This document shows positions 1 through 7,831 of a stretch of DNA of 64,000 nt, piece by piece (within the stretch, counting starts at the first letter, position 1; each line of letters opens with the position of its first letter). A program made the position numbers and the translations under genes. The notes under the pieces are model-generated. The model saw only the letters and a program-made list of their open reading frames with translations. It did not search any database and was not told where the DNA came from. Origin of the DNA: Phytomonospora endophytica (lineage in GTDB: Bacteria; Actinomycetota; Actinomycetes; Mycobacteriales; Micromonosporaceae); assembly GCF_014202425.1 (NCBI RefSeq), contig NZ_JACHGT010000007.1, positions 372,001 through 436,000 on the forward strand, read 5' to 3'.

Positions 1-482
1 ACAACCTCTTCTTCATCCTGCTGTTCACCCAGTCCGGCCTCTACGCCGACGCCGGACTCCAGCTCGTCTTCATCGCCCTCGCCGCCTACGGCTGGTGGAC
101 CTGGGCGCGCGGTGGCGAGACCGCGACGGACCGGCTCCCCGTCCGGCGCATGAGTCGCGTCGAGTGGATCGCGCTCGGCGCGACGGGCGCCGCCGGCCTG
201 CTCGGCCTCACCCTGCTGCTGTCCCGCGCGACCGACTCGACCGTCCCCTTCTGGGACGCGCTCACCACGATCCTGTCGCTCATGGCGACCTACGGCCAGT
301 GCCGCAAGCGCCTGGAGTCGTGGTGGCTGTGGATCGCCGCCGACATCGTCTACATCCCGCTCTACGCCTACAAAGGCCTCTACCTCACCTCGATCCTCTA
401 CGTCGGCTTCATGGCCCTGTGCGTCGTCGGCCTGCGCGGCTGGCGGCGCGACCTGCGCGCGGTCCAGGTGGCGACGGCGTGA
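1..482 (+). CDS. pnuC: Nicotinamide riboside transporter PnuC, C-terminal part (start lies before the window)
   Basis: Integral membrane carrier that takes up nicotinamide riboside (or a related NAD precursor) for salvage. About 159 residues are visible, reading in frame from base 3. The stretch QSGLYADAGLQLVFIALAAY followed by GWWTW is the PnuC family signature, and four to five hydrophobic segments follow, including KRLESWWLWIAADIVY with the family's W-rich substrate region. The N-terminus is cut off by the window edge. The stop codon overlaps the GTG start of nadR by four bases, so transport and phosphorylation of the same substrate are translationally coupled. The operon promoter, and any NrtR operator, must lie upstream of the window. 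Confidence 0.93.
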   Translation, partial: NLFFILLFTQSGLYADAGLQLVFIALAAYGWWTWARGGETATDRLPVRRMSRVEWIALGATGAAGLLGLTLLLSRATDSTVPFWDALTTILSLMATYGQCRKRLESWWLWIAADIVYIPLYAYKGLYLTSILYVGFMALCVVGLRGWRRDLRAVQVATA

Positions 483-1549
483 AACACGGACTCGTCCTCG
501 GGAAGTTCTATCCGCCGCACGCCGGGCATCACCACCTCGTCCGGACGGCGCTCGCCGCCTGCGAAGAACTGACGGTCCTGGTCTGCGCGTCGAGCGTCGA
601 GTCGGTGCCGCTCAGCGACCGGATCGCCTGGATGCGCGAGGAGCATCCCGGCGCCCGCGTCATCGGAGCGATCGACGACGTGCGCATGGATCTCACCGAC
701 CCCGCGATCTGGGACGCGCACATGGCCGTCTTCCGCGCCGCCGTGCCCGAACCCGTCGACGTCGTGTTCACCTCCGAGACCTACGGCGACGAACTCGCCC
801 GGCGCTTCGGCGCCGCGCACGTCGCGGTCGACCCCGCGCGTGGCGCGCATCCGGTGTCGGGCACGGCCGTGCGCGCCGACCCCGCCGCGCACTGGGACCA
901 CCTCGCCGGGCCGGTACGGGCGGCGCTCGCGCGGCGGGTCGTCGTCGTGGGCGCGGAGTCGACGGGCACCACCACCATGGCGCGCGCCCTCGCCGAGCAC
1001 TACCGGGCGCGCGGCGGGGTCTGGGCGTCGACGCGGTGGGTCCCCGAGTACGGTCGGCTGTTCAGCGAGCGGAAACTCGCCGAGCTGCGCGAGACGCGAC
1101 CCGGCGCGGACTGGCCGGAGGTCGTCTTCACACCGGACGACTTCCCGCTGATCGCCACACGGCAGAACGCCGACGAGGAGGCGGCCGCGCGCCTCGGCTC
1201 GCCGGTCCTGTTCTGCGACACCGACTCCTTCGCCACCGGGATCTGGCACGAGCGCTACATCGGCGGCCGGCACCCGGAGGTTGAGGACGTCGCCGGGCGG
1301 GTACGGCACGACCTGTGGCTGCTCACCGATCATGACGGCGTCGCCTTCGAAGACGACGGCCTGCGCGACGGAGAGCACCTGCGACCGTGGATGACCGGGC
1401 GCTTCCGGGCCGAACTGGCCCGCACGGGCCGCCCGTTTCGCACACTGACAGGGCCGCACGAGGAGCGTCTGGCGACGGCGGTCGCGGCCGTCGACGCGCT
1501 CCTGGCCGAAGGATGGAACTTCACCGACCCCCTGCCGGAGCGCCGATGA
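479..1549 (+). CDS. nadR: NadR-like bifunctional NMN adenylyltransferase / ribosylnicotinamide kinase
   Basis: About 356 residues with two domains. The N-terminal nucleotidyltransferase carries GKFYPPHAGHHHLV, matching the GxFxPxHxGH signature of NMN adenylyltransferases. The C-terminal P-loop is unusual: GAESTGTTTMARAL, where family members normally show GxESxGKST, so the usual Lys-Ser pair reads Thr-Thr. Later motifs (DTDSFATGIWHERYIG) fit the ribosylnicotinamide kinase half. No N-terminal helix-turn-helix is present, unlike the enterobacterial repressor form of NadR. The enzyme would turn nicotinamide riboside delivered by PnuC into NMN and then NAD. The GTG start overlaps the pnuC stop and the gene's stop overlaps the next ATG. 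The missing P-loop lysine makes kinase activity uncertain. Confidence 0.9.
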   Translation: MKHGLVLGKFYPPHAGHHHLVRTALAACEELTVLVCASSVESVPLSDRIAWMREEHPGARVIGAIDDVRMDLTDPAIWDAHMAVFRAAVPEPVDVVFTSETYGDELARRFGAAHVAVDPARGAHPVSGTAVRADPAAHWDHLAGPVRAALARRVVVVGAESTGTTTMARALAEHYRARGGVWASTRWVPEYGRLFSERKLAELRETRPGADWPEVVFTPDDFPLIATRQNADEEAAARLGSPVLFCDTDSFATGIWHERYIGGRHPEVEDVAGRVRHDLWLLTDHDGVAFEDDGLRDGEHLRPWMTGRFRAELARTGRPFRTLTGPHEERLATAVAAVDALLAEGWNFTDPLPERR

Positions 1550-2286
1550 CGAACGTACCGACCGGATACGACAAGCACGCCTTCGAGCCCTTCGCCGTCA
1601 CGGTGGATCTCGCCGTGTTCACCGTCCGCGCGGACGCGCTGCAGGTGCTGCTCGTCGAACGGGCGCTCGATCCGTACGCGGGCAGCTGGGCCCTGCCGGG
1701 CGGGTTCGTGCTGCCGCGCGAGTCGGCCGAGGCCGCCGCCCGCCGCGAGCTCGCCGAGGAGACCGGGCTGCCGGGGGACGTCGTCGAGGCGCTGCACCTG
1801 GAGCAGCTGCGGACCTACAGCGATCCCGACCGTGATCCGCGCATGCGGGTGGTCTCGGTCGCCTTCGCCGCACTGGTGCCCGACCTGCCCGAGCCGCGGG
1901 CGGGGAGCGACGCCGCGCAAGCGCGGTGGGTTCGGTACGCCGACGCCGAGCCCCTCGCCTTCGACCACGACCGGATCCTGCGCGACGCCAGGGACCGGGT
2001 GCGGGCGAAGCTGGAGTACACGGGCCTGGCGACGGCGTTCTGCCCGCCGGAGTTCACGCTCGGGGAACTGCAGCAGGTGTACGAGACGGTGTGGGGAACG
2101 ACGCTCGACCGGCCGAACTTCCGGCGCAAGGTACTGGCGACGCCCGGGTTCGTGGAGCCCGCCGACGGGCCGCGACGGCGCACGGCGGGGCGGGGGAAAC
2201 CGGCGGCGCTGTACCGGGCGGGCGGGGCGGGGGCGCTGCATCCGCCGCTGTTGCGGCCGGGTGGGAAGGGTGGGGGGCCTAGGTGA
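1546..2286 (+). CDS. nrtR: NrtR-type Nudix transcriptional regulator of NAD metabolism
   Basis: About 246 residues: an N-terminal Nudix domain (roughly residues 15-150) and a C-terminal winged helix (FTLGELQQVYETVWG, then NFRRKVL). This is the NrtR architecture, in which the Nudix domain senses ADP-ribose and the wing binds DNA upstream of NAD genes. The Nudix box is intact: G, five residues, E, seven residues, then REL-x-EE-x-GL, so hydrolase activity may be retained. The ATG overlaps the nadR stop (ATGA), placing the regulator last in a pnuC-nadR-nrtR operon. That context supports the NrtR call over a generic Nudix hydrolase. The C-terminus is a low-complexity Gly/Arg tail that overlaps the convergent next gene by eight bases. 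Confidence 0.88.
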   Translation: MTNVPTGYDKHAFEPFAVTVDLAVFTVRADALQVLLVERALDPYAGSWALPGGFVLPRESAEAAARRELAEETGLPGDVVEALHLEQLRTYSDPDRDPRMRVVSVAFAALVPDLPEPRAGSDAAQARWVRYADAEPLAFDHDRILRDARDRVRAKLEYTGLATAFCPPEFTLGELQQVYETVWGTTLDRPNFRRKVLATPGFVEPADGPRRRTAGRGKPAALYRAGGAGALHPPLLRPGGKGGGPR

Positions 2287-2737
2287 AGGACACGAAAACC
2301 GTCACCTCGCCGTTCCTCAGTTTGATCGGCTCACACCGGTAGTCGGTACGGATGAGGGCACCGAAACCGTTCTGCGCGTCGACGTATCCACTCACGCTGT
2401 AGCCGTCGTCGCCCTCGGTGGCCTTCGCGTCTCCGAACTGGGCGGTGGCCGGCGCCTTCAGCTGCTCCAGGACGCTTTGCCGGCACTCCTCGATGGCGCG
2501 TTCCTCCGGTGTGGGGACCAGCACGGCGAAGAGGAGGCTCACCGCGATGGCGATGAACCCCGCGGCCGCCGCGAGAAGAGCGGCGACCCATCGGGGGGAG
2601 CGCCACCGCTGAACAGCCGTGCCGTCGGGTGGGGTGGGCGCCGCACTCCCGGAGGCGAAGCCCCCGGACGCTTGTGGTGCTTCGGGCGCGGCCTCTTCGG
2701 CCGACGCCGCCTCTCGCTCAGGGACCGGCGTGCTCAC
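2279..2737 (-). CDS. Small single-pass membrane protein of unknown function
   Basis: About 152 residues: an acidic Ala/Glu/Pro-rich cytoplasmic N-terminus of about 55 residues, one membrane segment (WVAALLAAAAGFIAIAVSLL), then an extracytoplasmic domain beginning TPEERAIEECRQSVLEQLKA. The domain has the pattern C-R-x(2)-V-x(3)-LKAPATA, then VSGYVDAQNGFGA and a second cysteine. Similar small secreted or anchored domains occur in actinobacteria without assigned function. The GTG start was chosen because AAGGAGG lies five bases upstream; the longer reading frame would run into the TetR gene. It lies downstream of that TetR gene on the same strand. Confidence 0.75.
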   Translation of the reverse strand: MSTPVPEREAASAEEAAPEAPQASGGFASGSAAPTPPDGTAVQRWRSPRWVAALLAAAAGFIAIAVSLLFAVLVPTPEERAIEECRQSVLEQLKAPATAQFGDAKATEGDDGYSVSGYVDAQNGFGALIRTDYRCEPIKLRNGEVTVFVSFT

Positions 2738-2862
2738 GGTTGCCTCCTTCGGGGAGTCCCGGTGCCGGTCGGGAGCTGGGACTTCCCAACGCTCCACGCC
2801 GATCCCACCGGGCGCGGGTCCGCCCAGGCATCCGCCCGGGTACGGTCCTCGTCCCCTTCGCG

Positions 2863-3495
2863 CTACCCCCGCAGCCCCGCCAGGACCGCCGCGAGCCCTT
2901 CCTCCAGCACTCGCCGTCCTTCCGCACGCGAGTCCAGGAACCAGCCCGGCAGCGGGCTGCGCAGCGCGTGCGTCAGCTCGATGCTCACGATCCCGTGCAC
3001 GACCGTCCACAGTAGATACGCCGTTCGCGGGGCGTCGCCGTCGCGCAGGGTTCCCGTCGTGATCGCCTCGGCGGTCGGCTCGCCGAGCAGGCCGAAGGTC
3101 GCGTCGAGGGCTTCGGCGCGGAGCGCCGGGGAGGGGTCGAAGTCGGCGAGGGGGCGCTCGAACATCAAGGCGAAGAGGGCGGGATCTTCGAGGGCGAACT
3201 CGCGGTACCCGTGGGCGACCGCCTCGATCCGGGCGATCGGGTCCTCGACGCCGGACAGGTGGCGATGAAGCACCTCGCGCAGGATCGCGAACCCGTGCCG
3301 GTAGATCGCCTCCAGCAGACCGTGCCGCCCGCCGAAGCGGGTGTAGATCCCCATCGTGGAGGTCCCGGCGGCTTCGGCGACCCGGCGCAGGGTGAGCCGG
3401 ACGGCGCCGTCGGCGCGCAGCACCCGCAGCCCGGCGTCGAGGAAGGCGCGGGCCTGGCCGTCGAGTTCTTTCGGACCGCTTACGTCTACTCCCAC
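2863..3495 (-). CDS. TetR/AcrR family transcriptional regulator
   Basis: About 210 residues. The N-terminal helix-turn-helix is clear (LTLRRVAEAAGTSTMGIYTRF). It is followed by a ligand-binding half with YREFALEDPALFALMFERP, typical of the C-terminal domain of WHG-type TetR regulators. The start is GTG, with no Shine-Dalgarno sequence but a -10 hexamer TAGGGT exactly six bases upstream, so the mRNA is probably leaderless. It is divergent from the membrane protein at 3561, and a small inverted repeat lies between them. The likely target is that neighbour and its own promoter; the ligand is unknown. Confidence 0.88.
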   Translation of the reverse strand: MGVDVSGPKELDGQARAFLDAGLRVLRADGAVRLTLRRVAEAAGTSTMGIYTRFGGRHGLLEAIYRHGFAILREVLHRHLSGVEDPIARIEAVAHGYREFALEDPALFALMFERPLADFDPSPALRAEALDATFGLLGEPTAEAITTGTLRDGDAPRTAYLLWTVVHGIVSIELTHALRSPLPGWFLDSRAEGRRVLEEGLAAVLAGLRG

Positions 3496-3501
3496 GTGGT
3501 C

Positions 3502-3507
3502 ACCCTA
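3502..3507 (-). promoter_or_regulatory. Predicted leaderless -10 element of the tetR gene at 3495
   Basis: TAGGGT is followed by exactly six bases and then the GTG start, so transcription would begin at or next to the start codon. No ribosome-binding site is present. Spacing matches several other starts in this window. Confidence 0.5.
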
Positions 3508-3526
3508 CCGGCCGACAACGGCGAGA

Positions 3527-3540
3527 ATAACGCTTGTTAT
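3527..3540. promoter_or_regulatory. Possible TetR operator between divergent genes
   Basis: Short inverted repeat ATAAC-GCTT-GTTAT in the 65-base gap between the TetR gene and the divergent membrane protein. Five-base arms with a four-base centre are compatible with a TetR dimer. The element is too short for confidence. Confidence 0.3.
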
Positions 3541-3560
3541 CACCGGAAGGAGCCCCTCCG

Positions 3561-4130
3561 ATGCCCCTCAACAGACTCACCGCCTACGCCGGTTACGCCT
3601 GCGCGTTCCTGCTGCTCTTCAACGTGACCCGGCGCGCCGGCGTCCTGCCCGAGAACGCCTTCACCCACGCCGTCGCGCCCTTCGCCGTCCTCGCCGGACT
3701 CTTCGCCGTCACCGGCCTCTACCGGCTCGTCCGCCCGGCGGCGGGGACGCTCGGCCTCGTCGGCTACGTCCTCAACGCCGCCGGACTCGCCGGTGCCTTC
3801 GCCGTCGAGTACACGCTGCACTTCGTCTTTCCCGGCCTCACCGAGGAGACGCGCTCCCATCTCCTCGACGGCGGCACGGGCCGGGCGTTCCTGGCCACCG
3901 CCGTCGTCCTGATCGCCGGTGTGCTCACGTTCAGCGCGGCCGCCCTGCGCTCGCGAGTGCTACCCACGGGCGCGGTCGTCCTCTACGCCGTCGGCATGGT
4001 CCCCGGGTCGCTGCGCGGCGCGGTCCCCGTGGCGGTCTACCTCGGCGGGCTCGTCCTCGCCGCCGCGGGAGTCGTGTGGATGGCCCACCGCGCGCGGACG
4101 ACCCCCGACGCCGTACCTCAGCCCGCCTGA
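3561..4130 (+). CDS. Multi-pass membrane protein, unknown function
   Basis: About 189 residues with five or so hydrophobic segments (for example YACAFLLLFNV, FAVLAGLFAVTGLY, LVGYVLNAAGLAGAFAVEY, AVVLIAGVLTFSAAALRS, VAVYLGGLVLAAAGVVW) and a short polar C-terminus. No catalytic motif is recognised. The overall pattern resembles small uncharacterised integral membrane proteins of actinobacteria that sit beside TetR regulators. The ATG at 3561 is preferred because AAGGAG is well placed upstream. It is divergent from the TetR gene, which probably controls it, and overlaps the next, convergent gene by 13 bases. Confidence 0.8.
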   Translation: MPLNRLTAYAGYACAFLLLFNVTRRAGVLPENAFTHAVAPFAVLAGLFAVTGLYRLVRPAAGTLGLVGYVLNAAGLAGAFAVEYTLHFVFPGLTEETRSHLLDGGTGRAFLATAVVLIAGVLTFSAAALRSRVLPTGAVVLYAVGMVPGSLRGAVPVAVYLGGLVLAAAGVVWMAHRARTTPDAVPQPA

Positions 4131-4969
4131 GTCAGCGCGGCCGCGACACTCTCCTCCATCGACGTCGCCGGACCCCCGAGCAGGCGCTCCAGGTCCGGCG
4201 ACACCCTGGCGAAGGCACCCTCGGCGACGGCCTTCTGGATCCCGGCGACGACCTCCGCGCCGCTCGCCGGGACGCCCGCTCCGACCAGTGCCGCCGTCAG
4301 CTCCTCGGCCGTGACCGCCTTGTGCGGCAGGGGGATCCCGCTCCGGCGCGACGCCTCCCCGGCCAGTTCGCCGAGGCTCCAGGCGCGCGGGCCGGTCAGC
4401 TCGTAGGCCGCGCCCTCATGGCCCTCCCCCAGCAGCACCTCCACGGCCGCGCGGGCGAGGTCTCCCCGGTCGGCGGCGGCGACGCGGCCGGTGCCCGTCG
4501 CGGTCACGTACTCGCCGTCGGCGAGGGCCTTGGGCAGGCCGACGGTGAAGTTCTGCGCGTACAGCGCGTGCCGCATGATCGTGTACGGGACTCCGCTGTC
4601 GGCGATGACCCGCTCGGTGTCCCACGCGAGCCGCCCGATGATCTCCGGGGCACTGCTCAGGATGCCGGTGTAGACGATCCGGCCGACGCCCGCGCCGACC
4701 GCCGCGCGCACGGCGGCGGTGTGCTGGGCCAACCGTCCACTGTGGGGGCCGTTCGTCGAGACCAGGTACAGGGTGCGCACACCCGCGAAGGCCGTGGTGA
4801 GCCCGGCCGCGTCGTCGTAGTCGGCCGCGCGCGCCTCCACCCCGAAACGGGCGACCGCTCGTGGATCCCTTGCCCCGAGCACGATGCGCTCGTCCGGGAC
4901 GCGCTCCAGCAGCAGCCTCGCCACCGCTCCCCCGAGTCGCCCCGAGGCTCCCGTCACCATGATCACCAC
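4118..4969 (-). CDS. NmrA/QorB-like NAD(P)-dependent quinone reductase-type oxidoreductase
   Basis: About 283 residues, an atypical short-chain reductase of the NmrA/QOR2 type. The N-terminal Rossmann motif is TGASGRLGGAVARLLLE. ADYDD and RTLYLVSTN are the conserved second and fourth strands of the family, and VYTGILSSAPEIIG and PYTIMRHALYAQNF match the substrate-pocket region of QorB-type enzymes. It probably reduces quinones or small electrophiles with NADPH. Two adjacent GTG codons (4969, 4966) and an ATG at 4960 could each start it; GGAGGGCGGG upstream favours the GTGs. No operon partner on the same strand. Confidence 0.85.
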   Translation of the reverse strand: MVIMVTGASGRLGGAVARLLLERVPDERIVLGARDPRAVARFGVEARAADYDDAAGLTTAFAGVRTLYLVSTNGPHSGRLAQHTAAVRAAVGAGVGRIVYTGILSSAPEIIGRLAWDTERVIADSGVPYTIMRHALYAQNFTVGLPKALADGEYVTATGTGRVAAADRGDLARAAVEVLLGEGHEGAAYELTGPRAWSLGELAGEASRRSGIPLPHKAVTAEELTAALVGAGVPASGAEVVAGIQKAVAEGAFARVSPDLERLLGGPATSMEESVAAALTQAG

Positions 4970-5061
4970 GTGTCCCGCCCTCCTCGCCCGTCCGCCGTCC
5001 CCATACCTGCCGCGTGAGACAATCGAGCGCCTTTTCGCCCCTCTCGACCGAAAGCGCGCGC

Positions 5062-6540
5062 ATGACTCCAGGACGGCTGCTCGCCGAAAGGTACCGTCTC
5101 GACGAACGCATCGGCACCGGCGGAATGGGCGACGTCTGGCGCGCCGCCGACGTCGTGCTGCACCGGACCGTCGCGATCAAGATCCTCCACCCCATGCTCG
5201 CCCGCGACACGCGCTTCCGGCACCGTTTCACCGCCGAGGCGCGGACGGTCGCGGGGCTGCGCGCACCGGGGATCGTGGCCCTGCACGACGCCCGCGAGGA
5301 CGTCGACGAGCACGGCGACGTCACGGCCTACCTGGTCATGGAGTTCGTCCCGGGCACGACGCTCGCCGACCTCCTCGACCGGCACGGGCGACTGTCGCCC
5401 GCGCGGACCATGCGGATCATCGCGCAGGTCGCGGCCTCGCTCGACACCGCGCATCGCGCGGGGATCGTGCACCGCGACATCAAGCCGGGCAACATCATCC
5501 TCGGCGACAACGGCGAGGCGACCCTCATCGACTTCGGGATCGCGCACGGCCACGGGGATCCCGGGCTGACCGCGACCGGCCTGGTGATGGGCACGCCGTC
5601 CTACGCCTCGCCGGAGCAACTGCGCGACGAGACCCTCACCGGACTGTCCGATGTGTACTCGCTCGGTGTCGTCGCCTACGAATGCCTGGCCGGTCGCACG
5701 CCTTTCGCGGCCTCGAATCCGGCGGCGATCCTCACCGGGCACCTGCACCATGAACCGCCGCCTCTGCCCGTGGAGGTGCCGGGCGACGTGGCCGCGCTGG
5801 TCGGCCGGACCCTCGCGAAGCACCCCTCCCGGCGTCCGCCGGGCGCGGCGGCCCTGGCCCGGGAGTGCCGGGTGATCCTGGCCGCGCCCGCGACCGAGGC
5901 GATGCCCGCGCGGCCGGCCGAGCCCACGACGGTCCCGATCCGGGTCGAACCGCCGACGCGATCCGTTGCCGAGCAGGCGCGGCCGCACGGCCGTCGCGTC
6001 CCGGTCCTGCTCGTCTCACTGCTGCTGATCATCGCCGTCGCCGCCGCGGCGACCTGGGCGCTGAACAGGCGCGGCGGGAACGGGAAAGGCGGTGAGCAGC
6101 CGGACGCCGCGGCCTCCTCGCCGAGCGTCGTCCACGATGTCACCGACGAACCGACACCGATCATGAACGCGGAGAACGAGCGCTGCCTGGACATCGGCGC
6201 GGCCGGTTTCAGTACGCTCGAATGTGACGCGGAACTGTTCCAGGACTTCACCTTCACCGGCTCGGAAGGCGTGTACACCTTCGCCGATGAGGGCGGTAAA
6301 TGCGCGCGCCTCGACCCCGAGAGCGACGGGCACGCCATCATCGCCGGCGACTGCGGCGAACCCGACGAGTGGACGGTGACCTGGCTGCGCACCGAAGGCG
6401 ACTGGGACGTGTGGAATTTCGCCTCGGTCGGCGGAACGGCCGGGTTCTGCCTCACCGCGGGCGCCGGAGAGCGCGTCAAGGCACGCGACTGCACCGGTGG
6501 CGTGGACCAGGAATGGCGGACGAAGGCCACCGAGTCCTGA
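5062..6540 (+). CDS. PknB-type serine/threonine protein kinase with lectin-like extracellular domain
   Basis: About 492 residues. The kinase domain (about 10-270) begins RYRLDERIGTGGMGDVW and has the catalytic loop HRDIKPGN, the DFG motif DFGIAH and the activation-segment end GTPSYASPEQ. All catalytic residues are present. After a Pro-rich linker comes one membrane segment (about 313-335, VPVLLVSLLLIIAVAAAATW). The outer domain (about 367-492) has repeated cysteines and Q/W positions (RCLDIG, FCLTAG, DQEW) resembling a degenerate ricin-B beta-trefoil rather than PASTA repeats. That suggests sensing of a sugar or wall component. An upstream in-frame GTG at 5014 is possible but the ATG start leaves the usual short lead-in to the kinase fold. 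Confidence 0.9.
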   Translation: MTPGRLLAERYRLDERIGTGGMGDVWRAADVVLHRTVAIKILHPMLARDTRFRHRFTAEARTVAGLRAPGIVALHDAREDVDEHGDVTAYLVMEFVPGTTLADLLDRHGRLSPARTMRIIAQVAASLDTAHRAGIVHRDIKPGNIILGDNGEATLIDFGIAHGHGDPGLTATGLVMGTPSYASPEQLRDETLTGLSDVYSLGVVAYECLAGRTPFAASNPAAILTGHLHHEPPPLPVEVPGDVAALVGRTLAKHPSRRPPGAAALARECRVILAAPATEAMPARPAEPTTVPIRVEPPTRSVAEQARPHGRRVPVLLVSLLLIIAVAAAATWALNRRGGNGKGGEQPDAAASSPSVVHDVTDEPTPIMNAENERCLDIGAAGFSTLECDAELFQDFTFTGSEGVYTFADEGGKCARLDPESDGHAIIAGDCGEPDEWTVTWLRTEGDWDVWNFASVGGTAGFCLTAGAGERVKARDCTGGVDQEWRTKATES

Positions 6541-6586
6541 GACCGGCGGGTGATCATCGAGCACCGCCCGCACCCCGGAAGGTCCG

Positions 6587-7177
6587 ATGTCCATTGTCGC
6601 TCCATCCCTTGTGGAGGGTGAGCACCCGCCAGATCTCCCGGCCCGCGACCAGCCGGTGGCCGACGAGACCTGGCCGAAACTGAGCGACTTCCACTACGGC
6701 CCGCCGAACGCGAGACCGCCCCCGAGACGCGCGCCCGCCTCCACCGCGAGCGGGCCAAGGTCCTGTGAGAGTTCGGCCTCCCGGCCGCCGCCGCACGGAC
6801 GGCCCACGCCATCGCGAACGGCCGCGAGCCCACCCGCGAGAAGGACCGGCGACGGCTCGCGCGGACCTGTCTCGTACTCGCCGCCCTGCTGAGCGACCGG
6901 GGCGGCGGCGACCCGATCCGGGAAGCCCGCGAGCTGTACCGGCACTCCACCGGCTCACGCGGGCGTTCACGATCGACGACGGGCGGCGCGACGGTCACCT
7001 CGGCGAGCTGTACCACCTGCTCGGCGAACACGCCGAGGGCGGTACCGGCTCGGGGAGATCGCCGCCGCGGGCGGGGTTCTCGCACGCGCTCGCGTGTACC
7101 CGGCCAAGGCGGTGGACAGCGGCCATGAGCCTTTCGCGGCCCGGGCGCGCGGGCTCCTCGACGGTCTCGGTGCCTAG
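6587..7177 (+). pseudogene. Decayed protein-coding gene with frameshifts and an internal stop
   Basis: No intact frame crosses this stretch, but coding-like pieces continue from frame to frame in one direction. It starts MSIVAPSLVEGEH...WPKLSDFHYG. It shifts to ERETAPETRARLHRERAKVL, hits an in-frame TGA, and continues EFGLPAAARTAHAIANGREP and RLARTCLVLAALLSDRGG. It shifts again to HRLTRAFTIDDGRRDGHLGE, then LGEIAAAGGVLARARVYPAK and HEPFAARARGLLDGLGA before a TAG. Each piece has G/C-rich third positions. Helical TPR-like character suggests a regulatory protein, but the original family is not recognised. Sequencing error is an alternative, though at least three shifts plus a stop make decay more likely. 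Confidence 0.45.
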
Positions 7178-7809
7178 ACGAATCCGGACTCGTAGGCGGC
7201 GATGACGGCCTGGGTGCGGTCGCGGACGCGGAGTTTGCCCAGGACGTTGCCGACGTGCGTCTTGACCGTCTCGGCGCTGACGTAGAGCTCGGCGGCGATC
7301 TCGGCGTTCGTCCTGCCGGTCGCCATCAGGCGCAGGACCTGCTCCTCGCGTTCGGTGAGCCCGGCCCGGCGCAGGGCCGAGGGGCGGCCGCGGTGGCGGG
7401 TGGCGAGGTCGCGGATCGCGGCGGGGAAAAGCAGGCTGTCGCCGCGGACGACCACGCGGATCGCCTCCAGGAGGCGATCGGGGCGGGCGCGTTTGAGCAG
7501 GAAGCCGTCGGCGCCCGCGCGCAGGGCCTGGTAGACGTACTCGTCGTTGTCGAAGGTGGTGACGACGAGAATCTTGGGCGGGTCGGCGACGGTCGACACG
7601 ATCCGCTCGGTCGCCTCCAGACCGTCGACGGTCGGCATCCGCACGTCCATCAGCACGACGTCGGGTTTGAGGCGCCGCACCATCTCCAGCGCGTCGACGC
7701 CGTCGCCCGCCTCACCGACGACCTCCAGATCGGCCTCGGCGTCGATGATCACCCGCAGCCCGGTCCGGATCAGTTCCTCGTCGTCGGCGAGCAGCACGCG
7801 TACAGTCAC
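7174..7809 (-). CDS. NarL/LuxR-family two-component response regulator
   Basis: About 211 residues. The receiver domain (about 1-120) has the acidic pair DDEE, the phosphoacceptor Asp in DVVLMDVRMP, the conserved Thr in VVTTFD and the Lys in FLLKRA. The LuxR-type helix-turn-helix follows (LTEREEQVLRLMATGRTNAE, then YVSAETVKTHVGNVLGKL). The GTG start excludes an unlikely Arg/Pro-rich extension. It is the second gene of an operon, 22 bases after the histidine kinase, and is its cognate regulator by position. Targets are not evident from the neighbourhood. Confidence 0.93.
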   Translation of the reverse strand: MTVRVLLADDEELIRTGLRVIIDAEADLEVVGEAGDGVDALEMVRRLKPDVVLMDVRMPTVDGLEATERIVSTVADPPKILVVTTFDNDEYVYQALRAGADGFLLKRARPDRLLEAIRVVVRGDSLLFPAAIRDLATRHRGRPSALRRAGLTEREEQVLRLMATGRTNAEIAAELYVSAETVKTHVGNVLGKLRVRDRTQAVIAAYESGFV

Positions 7810-7831
7810 CCGCCGACGATAGCCGCCGTGA

